Shown one piece after another: positions 55,031 through 64,000 of a stretch of 64,000 bases of DNA. The stretch spans positions 26,805,282 to 26,869,281 of the forward strand of contig NC_059089.1 in NCBI RefSeq assembly GCF_020497125.1, given 5' to 3'. The translations under genes and the position numbers were made by a program. The first letter of the stretch is position 1; every line of letters starts with the position of its first letter. A model generated the notes under the pieces. That model ran no database searches. It was not told where the DNA came from and worked only from the letters and a program-made list of their open reading frames with translations. This stretch comes from Mauremys mutica (Eukaryota > Chordata > Testudines > Geoemydidae).

Positions 55031-56083
55031 TTTTCTGAATCAGGAATGTCCTATCATGACTAGGTGCATTTTAAAATGTTTCCCACCAGGAACATACTGT
55101 AACTCGGCCTAGGTTTAGTTCCTTCAATTTCTTCTTGATAATCAGCTTAACACTATGCACAGGAGACCAGGCATCTAAGCTCACTTATACAGAGATTCTA
55201 TCAGCATCCAAAGCAATTGCCCATTATATTTTTGATCCTCATAAGGTGGATACTGCCAGTACTTCCTGAGCCAAATGTTGATCACTAAGGAACAGAGGCC
55301 AGACAGACATTTCATTTTGTTTTTTTTTACAAAAAGTCCCAGCAGTGTCTATTCGTTCTCTTGCTGCTGCTTTGTTAAAATAAATTCTCTCAGTTCCAAA
55401 GTCTTTCTGCTTTTCTTGAAGTGTTTACATATTACAAGAAGATCTTTGCCCATAAACCCCCTACTTAATTTTAATAAGTGAATGGAAAAACAAATGTAAG
55501 ATGGATGTTTGTCCTGTTTTTTGAACTACTTACATTTCTGGGTGTCCGACTGAGACTGTTTGATGGCCCCTTTGCTGAAATCATGGGAGAAAAGTGTGGT
55601 AAATGAGTATTAAACATAGCTGCTCCCACAGTCTAACCCCATAACTGCTGAAGCCGTATTTGTCACAGCCAGTCCTGAGTATGCTACCGGGGAAGGGGGG
55701 AATCAGTTGCCATCTATCCCAATTTGGCTCCTGTAAATCCCTCATTAATCCAGCTTCCAGCTGTTGTAATTCAGCATCGCCAGTAGGCACAGAATTCAGC
55801 AGCTGGGGCTTTTCAGCACACACTTGTGAGTGCAACTGGCTCAGGTTAGTTTGAGTTTGATCTTTGCAAGATTCCATCCTCTCTCATTTCACTGGCATTT
55901 GCTCACTCTTCTCCTTCCATCTTCAAATGGACTGTGTGTGTTCCACATGTACTGACTATATCCCATGCTCCTCAGCTGTGGAATTTTGATTCTTTTTATT
56001 CAGAACATACAGCGCTACAATATCAGGGTCATATTTGAAGGATTAAGTTAAAAGCTGCTTGTTTGATTTGGCTTTTATTCCAT

Positions 56084-56445
56084 CACAGATTCCAAGGCCA
56101 GAAGGGACCATTGTGATCATCTAGTCTGACCTCCAGTATAACACAGGCCAGAGAACATCCCCCAAATAATTCCCATGATATATGTTTTAGAAAAACATTC
56201 AATCTTGATTTCAAAATGGTCAGTGACGGAGAATCCACCATTGCCCTGGGTAAATTGTTACAATGGTTAATTACTTTCACTGTTAAATATTTATGACTTA
56301 TTTCCTGTCTGATTTGTCTAGCTTCAGATTCCAGACAGTGGATTGTGTTATACCTTTCTCTGCTACATTGAAAAGCCCATTATTATACATTTGTTCCCCC
56401 TGTAGACACTTACAGACTGTAATCTAGTCACCCCTTGACACCTTT
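56084..56445 (-). mobile_element. CR1-type LINE 3' fragment
   Basis: The plus strand shows AGAAGGGACCATTGTGATCA and TCTAGTCTGACCTCC, the inverted 3' end of a CR1-type LINE. Upstream on the minus strand are remnants of the RT C-terminus (NHCNNLPRAMVDSPSLTILK, comparable to the WNGLP...VVESPSL part of the 53729-54625 copy). It is older and more diverged than that copy. Confidence 0.75.
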
Positions 56446-57116
56446 TGAAGTGTTACTAATAGAATAACTAATAGTTAATGTGTACAGTGGGATTGAGATC
56501 CAGCACATGGTATTCGGAGTAATTTCCACCTGGAGAATACCTGGAAATTGGGAGTATTTTGGGAGGGCCTACGGCCCTCAACTCCAACTGGTGAGACAGC
56601 TGAGAGGGGGCTGATGGCTTGGGCATTAGTGGACAAATAGGAGTCTGCCACACTGAAAAGGTTAGACCAATGCCTATAAACTATTAGCAGAGACAGTACT
56701 GATGCCGACCGTTAAGATTGCCTGAAACTCTATTATAAACCAGTTCTCAGCTGCTTATTCATTTAACCAAACTAACTGTTCGGACTGAAATTTCCTCTGC
56801 CTTAAGCCGATTTTCTTTTTATTTCAACCAAAATGGCTCAGCTGTTTCTGAGTACAATGCTAGTGAAAAATAGGTTGTTTTGCCAGAGCTATAGTTTTTC
56901 CGACAGTTTCTTTGAAGAGCTCTATCTCCCCCGGGTTTGAAAGAGGAACTTTAAATTTGTTAGGAGGATAGTCCTTGAGTCAGAGAAATGTCTTTTGTTC
57001 TCCCCATGAAAATCCACCCAATTTTGACCAAGATATAAGCCTCTGAAAGCTATTTGCGGATGCTCAGTAGATTTTGTTAGAGACACTCTGCCAATGCCTG
57101 TGAACATTCCATTAAC

Positions 57117-57748
57117 TAGCATGACCATATTTTCCCAAATGGAAAACGGGACACCAAATGGGTCAGCCCAAGACCCCCTGCGCTCCTGTGCGGGGCCAGC
57201 CCAAGTCCTCACTGCTTCCCGCTTGTGCCGGCCCGAGGTCTCCCCACCCCTGCCAGTGCGGGGCCAGCCAGAGCCCCCCTCTGCCCACCTGTACGTGGGG
57301 CCACCTGAGGCCCCACTCTCTCACCTGCACACAGGGTCAGCCCCAGCCTTCCTGCCCAGGGCTGGCGCGAGGTGCCCCCTCTCCCTCCAGCATGCTGGGC
57401 CAGTCTGAGACCCCTTGCCATCCTCCCAGAGTCCTCCTCCTCTTAGGCCTCCCCCACCACACGCAGGGCGGATTCTAGCCTCCCTGTCACCCTCTCGTGC
57501 CTGGGGCTGGCCGGCCCAAACTGCTCTCCCTAGCTTTCCCTCCAGCGCAGCTGCTCCCCCCGCCCACGAGATCACATCCCACTCTTCTGGCAAAACTCTG
57601 CATTTTTCCAGTTTGCTCTTGCCAACTGATGATCAGCTGTCAAGAGCAAACGGCACAAATGCATAGTTTTGCCGAAGAAGTCAGAATGGCCAGGACAGGG
57701 CCTAAAAAAGGGACTGTCCGGGCCAAAACGGGATGTATGGTCATCCTA
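57117..57748. mobile_element. Non-autonomous TIR element with C-rich core, about 630 bp
   Basis: Ends TAGCATGACCATATTTTCCC and (inverted) TAGGATGACCATACATCCCG are inverted repeats. The target duplication is unclear (ATTAACTA versus CCTAACTA at the tips, 6 of 8, if the ends are set two to four bases further in). The core repeats GGGGCCAGCC, CCCAGCC and CCACC units. The right tip is part of the duplication made by the adjacent SINE, so this element is older than the SINE. Confidence 0.7.
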
Positions 57749-57879
57749 ACTAAGCAGGTTTCAGGGTGGTAGCCGTGTTAGTCTCTATCAGCAAAAACGA
57801 GGAGTCCTTGGGGCACCTTAGAGACTACCAAATTTATATGGGAATAAACTTTTGTGGGTTTTAGCCCTAATTAAGCAGG
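57745..57879 (+). mobile_element. Turtle-type SINE with 14-bp TSD
   Basis: The insert 57759-57865 has the segments GGTAGCCGTGTTAGTCTC, GGCACCTTAGAGACTACCAA and ATAAACTTTTGTGGGTTTTA in the order of the common turtle SINE. The flanks CCTAACTAAGCAGG and CCTAATTAAGCAGG are a 14-bp duplication with one mismatch. It is longer than the head-only copy at 7433. Confidence 0.85.
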
Positions 57880-57951
57880 CTCCTGTCTCGCTCGGTGGAG
57901 TTCTCGGACACGACAAAGGCACTGAGCCTGCTCCGAGGCATGGAACTAGAA

Positions 57952-58263
57952 CTCTAGATCAGCAGTTCTCAACCAGGGGTCCAGGTCCCCCGGGGGGCCT
58001 TGAGCAGGTTTCAGGGGCTCTGCCAAGGAGGGCCAGCATTAGACTCACTGGAGCCCAAGGCAGAAAGCCGAAGCCCCGCCATATGGGTCTGAAGCTCGGG
58101 GCCCTGTGGCCCCAAGCAATTGCCCTGCTTCCTGCCCCGTAACACTGGCCCTGGCTTTTATATGCAGAAAACCAGTTATTGTGGCACGGGGGGCTGTGGA
58201 GTTTTTACAGCATGTTCGGGGGGGGCCTCAGAAAGAAAAAGGTGGAGAACCCCTGCTCTAGAT
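57952..58263. mobile_element. Non-autonomous hAT element, 296 bp
   Basis: The element is 57960-58255. Ends CAGCAGTTCTCAACCAGGGG and (inverted) CAGGGGTTCTCCACC are inverted repeats. A perfect 8-bp duplication, CTCTAGAT, is at 57952-57959 and 58256-58263. Confidence 0.9.
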
Positions 58264-58397
58264 AGAGAAGACAAGCCCAAGCATTAGCAGCAGCTACAGT
58301 TAGGCCCCTTGGTGTAGGGGAAGTGGCTGGGCTGAGTGCCAATCAAGCATTCAGGTTAGGAAGTGGCACAACAAAGGTTGTTCATGCAGCCTTAATT

Positions 58398-58633
58398 TAG
58401 CCCCCTTTGGGGATGTAAATATCATTTTAAAAGTTAACCGTTTAAACTATTAAATTATATCATTTAATCGGTTAACTGATTAAAGCGAGAGGAGCTTGGG
58501 TCATGCCGGCTGGCGCAGGGATGGGGCCACCTACTCTGGCCGTCCCCAGAGCTGGGAGTTAATAGTTACGGTGGGTTAACCAGTAAGACTAAAGCTTACC
58601 AGTTAACCGGTTCTCTTTACATCCTTAGCCCCC
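58398..58633. mobile_element. Small TIR element, about 220 bp
   Basis: The element is about 58406-58625. It carries inverted GGATGTAAA near both ends and inner TTAACCGGTT-like palindromic units. A perfect 8-bp repeat, TAGCCCCC, is at 58398-58405 and 58626-58633. It is probably hAT-derived. Confidence 0.7.
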
Positions 58634-58761
58634 CTGTGCGTACGCACTATAGTCTGGCTTGGAAGGATTAGATTTTTGTTGCTAGATATTGGTAAACATC
58701 GATTTCACTATACACACACAGACCAAAGAAAAATATTTCCATTGACAATAACTGAAATTTA

Positions 58762-59449
58762 TACAGGTCTCGTGCAACTTACGTGCATTTAACATGCGCG
58801 ATTTCAGCTTTACGCTGAAAGGCCTGGAGTCCGGGAGGGACGTAGCCTCAAGTAGAAGAGGCGGGGCCTCTCAAGATTTAAAGGTCCTGGGGCACCAGCT
58901 GTGGCTGGGAGTTCCAGGGCCTTTAAATCACCTGGGGGCTCCTAGCTGCAGAGGTGGCTGGTAGCCCCTGGGGCGAACTAAAGGGCCCGAGGCTTCAGCC
59001 ACCGTGGAGCTTCAGGCCCTTTAAATGCCAGCTCCAGCCCGGCTGTCAAAGCTGCGGGTGGGATTTAAAGGGCTCCTCCGGGCTCCCCACCGCGGTGGGA
59101 AGCCTGGCGGAGTCCTTTAAATCCTGCCTGCAGCTTTGGCAGCTGGGCCGGGGCGGCATTTAAAGGGCTCCACCAGGCTCCCCGCGGAGCCCTTTAAATC
59201 CTGCCCGCAGCTCCTGCGGCCGGGCAGGGAGAGGAGCCCTTTAAATCCCACCTGCAGCTCTGGCGCCGGGACCGGGGGGGGGGGTATTTAAAGTGCTCCA
59301 CCAGCCCTTTAAATGCCCTCCCCCCCACCGGCCCTGCCGCTGGAGCTGTGGGCGGGATTTAAAGGGCTTGGGGTTTTGACTATACGCGGTTTTCGCTTTA
59401 CGCGATAACTGCGGAACAGAACCTCCGCCTAAGATGCGACAGACCTGTA
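58762..59449. mobile_element. Tc1/mariner-type non-autonomous element with minisatellite core
   Basis: The element is 58764-59447. Ends CAGGTCTCGTGCAACTTACG and (inverted) CAGGTCTGTCGCATCTTAGG are inverted repeats, and a TA dinucleotide flanks each end. Subterminal GCTTTACGC and GCGTAAAGC also pair. The core is a degenerate tandem array built on CCCTTTAAATCC and its complement GGGATTTAAAGGGCTC, with GC-rich spacers. Confidence 0.8.
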
Positions 59450-61657
59450 CGTGGGCAAGGTAAGAAAAATATTGCTTCAGAATTTAAGAGTTTGATTTAA
59501 GGATATTTACTTTGTCAACATCACGTCAAAATATCCAATTTCTGCTTTAACTTTTTGAATCTCAACATCTACTGTTATTAAATAGTTATTATTTGACACC
59601 CTCCCTTAATTCTTCACAAGTATGAAAATTTAAATAAATAAAAATCAATATTATCCATTGAAATTATAAAAAATAAAGCCCAATTCTGCCAAGCCTATTT
59701 ATGATATAGTCTTTATTAAGGTGATCAAATTACTTGTTCTAGGAGGAAGACAGTGAGTGAGGCAGAGGAACTCAGGTGCAGAAGGACATTCTCTTCTCTT
59801 TAAAAACACTGGACTGGGACCTAGGCCCAGAGTTCCATTCCTGGCTCTGCCACATATTACCTAGGTAACAGTGGGGAAGATCCTATCACATATGCACAAA
59901 GGTGCTAATCAAGATTGCAGGAGCAACCTTATTTCTGGCATTTCCCAACTTCAGTGCATGACTTTGCAACCTTAACATTCTTTTAATGTACTATATACAC
60001 ATTGATTTAAAATCAGGTTAAGCTATTGAGCAGTATATTTATATTGTAGTAGCACCTACGAGCCCTAGTCCTGAACTAGGAGCCCACTGGGCTAGGTGCT
60101 GTACAAAAACAGAACACAGAGGCAGTGCCTGCCCCAAAGAGCTTACAGTTTAAGGAGATAGTTAACAGCAATGGGAACCAGGATCCTAGGGCAGTCAAGG
60201 TGTTGTACTGTTTTTCTCAGGAGGGGAAGGGGAAATAGAATGACCTCGGTGCCACCTTCCCCTCTCCCCCGGTCAAGTTGGAAGGTGAAGCCAGGGAGCA
60301 GAGCTGCTGAGGCTACTGCCCCCTTCCTCTGAGAGGAGACAGCAAGCCTGGAAATGGAGTAACGTTAGGGCTGTTGTGTCGGGGGGGGAGCAGAAGCAAA
60401 GTGGCCTGGGTAGCATGACCGTATTTCAGCAGGACTAGAGGTGCCCAGGAGCCATTGCTGCCTTCAAGATGGGACCAGAGCAGCTGGAGCCATAAGGTAG
60501 GGGGAGCCAGCATGACCCGGCAAGTGGGTGAATGTGAGCGCATGTGCTGGTGGGGTAAGACAGTGGATGAGGATGGATGGCAGAAAGTGAGTGGGGGATA
60601 AACTAAAAGTGGGAGAAGGATGAAAGGTGGAGCAGAGAAGGGAGAATAAAGGAGAGAAAAAATATAGGGAAAGAGGCAGAGAACAAAAGAGCGGGGAAGA
60701 AAGGCTGTAAAGGGATGAAGAGAGCAGGAGAAGGAAAGGAGGGAACGGCATGCACTCAAAACAATCCAGCACGATGCATGCTAAGAAAGAAAGCACAGCA
60801 AAGGCAGGAAGGGCAGAGAAGACGCAACAAATGGGAGATGACTTTGTAAATGTGGAACTGTACTTTATTTATCTGTAATACTGTCAATGAGCCACATGGA
60901 AACTTTCATTCCTTTAAATTACAAAGAGGTGGTTTTGGGGGCATGGTAGTCACAGGGATTTTTCTTCTGCGCTAATGGTTTTGGTCCTTGGAGGAGCTGT
61001 TACTGAACAAGTTTTTCAAGCCCTGCCTAAGGCAGTCAGAGGAAGTGCACCAACCACCCTTCTCCCTGGGATCCTGACTCCACATCCCCATCTTCTTCTG
61101 GCCCCAGGCACAAGGCAACAGATCAGTACTGAACCCTGGTCACCAAGACCACAGTATTATACTGTAAGGCAGTACCTCATCAGACCACCTACCTACCTAT
61201 TTTTCACCACTCTTGCTCTTAGAATACAGAGGGTTTTGAAAGTTTTTAGCACAGAGTGATGCAATTTTAGCAAGATTACAAACAGGCAACGCTGTCCAAG
61301 TCAGAGAACACACTGAAAGAGGAGAATACGCTAATTCAGTTGCTTGACCATTCCTAAACCAACAGCTTTTCATAAGATGCAACAGAATTGTGAGAAAGTG
61401 CTTCATGTGGCTGGAAGCTAAGGCCAGGGAGAGTATGGCAGTGCTCTAAGAGCTCACTAGTAAGAGAGGAGAGGCACAAAACAGAACTTTGGAATGCTAT
61501 CAAACTATAGATAAGAATGAAATAGTCTAAGACATTGCTTTAAAAAGAGGCTCTGTTTCTTTAGCAGATTTTTTTTATTTGGAGTAGTTCAATTTTTATA
61601 AAGAACACATAACTAAACCTGCCAAAAAACAGAGGCAGGCACTGGAGCTCGGACAGC

Positions 61658-62704
61658 CATTATTCAGGGGTTCTCAAACAATTTTTTTTTGCTGGCCTCA
61701 GAGTGCAGCCACCAACTCTTGCTGGTGGCCGCTCTGACAATTTCTCCTAAAATATTCGTTTTAGGAAAAAACAGATAAATATGCACATATACATCTCCAA
61801 ATCATTGTAATTTATTTACATAGAGGGTTTTTTTTTGTTTTTGTTTTTGGCAGACTCAATGATAAAAATAATGTACAGTTGTTTTTATTCTTTACTGGAC
61901 CTAAACCGAATAGAAACACAAATAAGATGCTTTGCACATTCTTGTCTTTTGTTGTTTCTTTTGCTTTTTGGTTGCTTTTTTAAAAAAAGCAAACTTGCTA
62001 GGTAGTAAGTCTGCTGTCGCAAAAAGCAATATTTGTATGTTGTTAATATCACTTTTCACAGCAGACTTATTAGCTGGGAGGCTGTGAAAAGTGATATTAA
62101 AACATATAAATATCAATTTTCACAGCAGACCTACTCAGCCCTGGCATGCCAGGAGACAAATTAAGCCCTGAATGGGGAGGCAGGTGGGGGGGGGCCACAG
62201 GGAATGATTGGGGGGGCTGGGGAGGCAGTGGGGGCCAGGGATGATACAGGGGGTGGGGGTGAGCCAAGGGCCAGCATCCATAGCCAGGGTCCAGGGCCGG
62301 AGCCAAAAGCCCCACAACTGGAGCCTGCTGCCTGCCATTCCAGGGCTGAAGCCCGAATAGGGTGACTAGATAGATAGCAAGTGTGACAAATCGGGACGGG
62401 GGTGGGGGGTAATAGATGCCTCTGTAAGAAAAAGCTTCAAAAATCGGGACTGTCCCAATAAAAGCAGGACATCTGGTCACCCTAAGCCTGAAGCCAGAGC
62501 CACACCGCACCCAGGAAAGTGGGGAACTCACTGGCTCCCTGCTTCTCTGATGTGTGTGGCTCCAGAGGAGGGCAGGGCCCAATCCCTTCTGGTGGCCCTG
62601 GGGGAGGAGCCACTGCTTTCCCCCCTTCTCCCATTCACCGCCCAGGAGGCTGTGGCCAAAAGAAAAGCCCCTGGTGGCCGCACTTGAGAATCACTGCATT
62701 ACTT
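61658..62704. mobile_element. hAT-type element, about 1.03 kb, with a nested element
   Basis: The element is about 61665-62696. Ends CAGGGGTTCTCAA and (inverted) CAGTGATTCTCAA are inverted repeats. The flanks CATTATT and CATTACTT differ by a base and an indel. It contains an AT-rich palindrome at 62040-62125 and the 127-bp element at 62358-62484. No transposase frame was recognised. Confidence 0.65.
62350..62492. mobile_element. Nested small TIR element, 127 bp
   Basis: The element is 62358-62484, with TAGGGTGAC and GTCACCCTA tips. An 8-bp duplication, AGCCCGAA and AGCCTGAA, matches at 7 of 8. It lies inside the 61665-62696 element and is therefore younger. The AAATCGGGAC motif near both sides of the centre pairs loosely. 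Confidence 0.8.
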
Positions 62705-63658
62705 CATCATGAAGTAAGTAAAAATATATTGCACAGCTATAATAAAAAAGGAACAAATCCCACTTCTGGAAAACTAAGATAAATCTATATTTTCCATCAA
62801 GGAAACAGGCAGCTACCATAAGAAATTTAAAAGGAAGTTGTTGGTTTTTATTTGCAGTAAACAGCAAAATTGACCACATCTACTAGGATATGATTTGTAA
62901 CATAGGGACTTGGTAATCTCTGGCTATATTAGAACAAGGCCCACCTGAGCTGCTTGTATTAAGTGTCTGACAACATCATGTTCTGCTTTGGTGGATTTTT
63001 GTAATTTACCCAGTTTTTCCATTAAAACCTCATTTTCAGGGTTTCTCTCAGTCAGTAAAATTTACTCACAGATTAAACCAGACCATACCAGCTCACTCTT
63101 GTCTTCTGGTATCCAAATGGCTTTTATCTGTTCCACATATGCAGACTACATCTTGTCAACGGGATGTGCAAACCATGCCCCTCAGCCTTGGAATTTGATT
63201 CTTTTTATTCTGAACAAACAGGGCTATGGTATCACTGTCATAACTTAAGGTTCAACTTAAAAGCTGCTTGTTTGATTAGCTTTTTTAAAATGCTACCTGG
63301 ACAGTAATTTGCATTTTTAAAAACTGAACGATGACAGCATAATTAAACAACTCAGAATACGTCACCCTGATTTCCAAATAGAATATGCTTGGAACAGGGA
63401 GTGTATAGGCAGAAGGCTTTTTTGTTTTTACCATTCTTTCAAAAAGTTCATTTCATTCTGTAAGCTACACAACAGCAGCAATTATGATGATGGGTTACTG
63501 GATATGGACATTCCAGTGTTTTCTGAAACACTAGGGGCCAGATGCTGGGGTGCAGGTTAACTGCACAGAGCATAGGTCAGGGTTAGTGTGCACAGCTGCT
63601 TAAAAAAAAACACCTTTGCAGTCCTCTGATCCTGCTGCTGCTCTGTGCAGGACCACTC

Positions 63659-63877
63659 CCCTGCACCAGGGCTGGCTTTAGGGCGATTCCCAGGAATCGG
63701 GCCCCGCACCCTCTGCCGAAGTGCTGCCAGAAACAAAGGCAACCAATTGAGCTGCCACCGAACTGCCGCCGCTCTCTTTGGCAGCGGCTCAATCGCTGCC
63801 GCTGTCTTTGGTGGCATTTCAGCAGCAGCTCTTTCAAATAGGGCCCCGCACGTCCTAAAGCCGGCCCTGCCCTGCAC
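63659..63877. mobile_element. Non-autonomous hAT element, 203 bp
   Basis: The element is 63667-63869. Ends CAGGGCTGGCTTTAGG and (inverted) CAGGGCCGGCTTTAGG are inverted repeats. A perfect 8-bp duplication, CCCTGCAC, is at 63659-63666 and 63870-63877. The interior has CTGCCG and CTTTGG units shared between the arms. Confidence 0.88.
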
Positions 63878-64000
63878 CATGTCAAGACATTTTGAGGACT
63901 GCTCTAGTTTACACTAAGCTGCTTTTCAGCCACTTTTATGGCTCAAAACTCACACCTGAATCAGTGTGGTGTAGAGGTCTTCTTTCCTGGTCCCCCTTCC

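Larger units (their letters stand above)
48338..64000 (-). other. NR6A1: NR6A1 upstream intron, rich in mobile elements
   Basis: Lies 5' of the zinc-finger exon. No earlier coding exon with the expected N-terminal sequence was found, so the intron probably continues past the window. The listed elements fill much of 49640-51890, 53725-54717, 56084-59447, 61665-62696 and 63667-63869. I see nothing in 48340-49630, 51900-53720, 54720-56080, 56450-57110 and 62700-63650. In 59450-61660 I see only a diverged repeat-like stretch near 60040-60150 and a purine-rich tract near 60550-60800. Confidence 0.75.

Noticed and set aside
60313..60796. Minus-strand openings of 110-148 codons
   Set aside because: They arise from a purine/pyrimidine-biased low-complexity tract.
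61265..61300. CAACGCTGTC, a 10-base match to the miR-181a core
   Set aside because: NR6A1 hosts miR-181 genes in mammals, but the bases on both sides do not fit the mature miRNA and no hairpin arm is evident. A real vertebrate copy would be nearly identical.
1..64000. CRISPR array, rRNA or intact tRNA genes
   Set aside because: No array of regular spaced repeats and no tRNA or rRNA signature was seen. The sequence is vertebrate nuclear DNA, and tRNA-like parts are SINE-derived.
48338..64000. Search for the NR6A1 first coding exon
   Set aside because: No segment matching the Pro/Gly-rich N-terminus or a start codon in phase with 48337 was found. The exon is probably outside the window.

Overview
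The window is vertebrate nuclear DNA, most likely from a cryptodire turtle. The repeat set points there: short 'AGCCGTGTTAGTCT' SINE heads of the turtle tRNA-derived type, CR1 LINE fragments, DIRS-1-type tyrosine-recombinase retrotransposons, and many short hAT, PIF/Harbinger and Tc1/mariner-type elements. The species call is inference; no host sequence here is diagnostic of a species.

The only host gene I can support is NR6A1 (germ cell nuclear factor, GCNF), on the minus strand. Eight coding exons run from 48337 down to 19336. They comprise one exon with both zinc fingers, a 56-nt exon for the C-terminal extension, two hinge exons, and four exons for the ligand-binding domain and stop codon. 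All seven junctions have GT/AG ends and compatible phases. The joined exons encode about 430 residues with no internal stop. The first coding exon(s), for the N-terminal roughly 50 residues, and the promoter were not found and should lie beyond 64000. Positions 1-19335 are 3' UTR and downstream DNA.

Layout: 1-4330 is flank with one LTR-like stretch. 4339-5918 is a decayed hAT transposon whose two arms are long inverted copies of its 3' end. 12071-18319 is a nearly complete DIRS retrotransposon in the gene's orientation. It has a Gag-like ORF with an SR-rich domain, an RT/RNase H ORF, and a tyrosine recombinase broken by one frameshift. It also has inverted terminal repeats and an internal region that spells out its two joined ends. 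It sits inside an older LTR-like sequence. 19336-48337 is NR6A1 with its introns. One intron holds a second, older DIRS copy (about 32780-36972) that has lost its reverse transcriptase. The intron upstream of the zinc-finger exon (48338-64000) is crowded with terminal-inverted-repeat elements, a CR1 RT fragment at 53725-54717, and an LTR-like sequence interrupted three times.

NR6A1 is the only locus with an apparent host function. Everything else is mobile DNA at different ages, and nested insertions and target-site duplications often show the order of events. Stretches in which I see nothing are listed as such.
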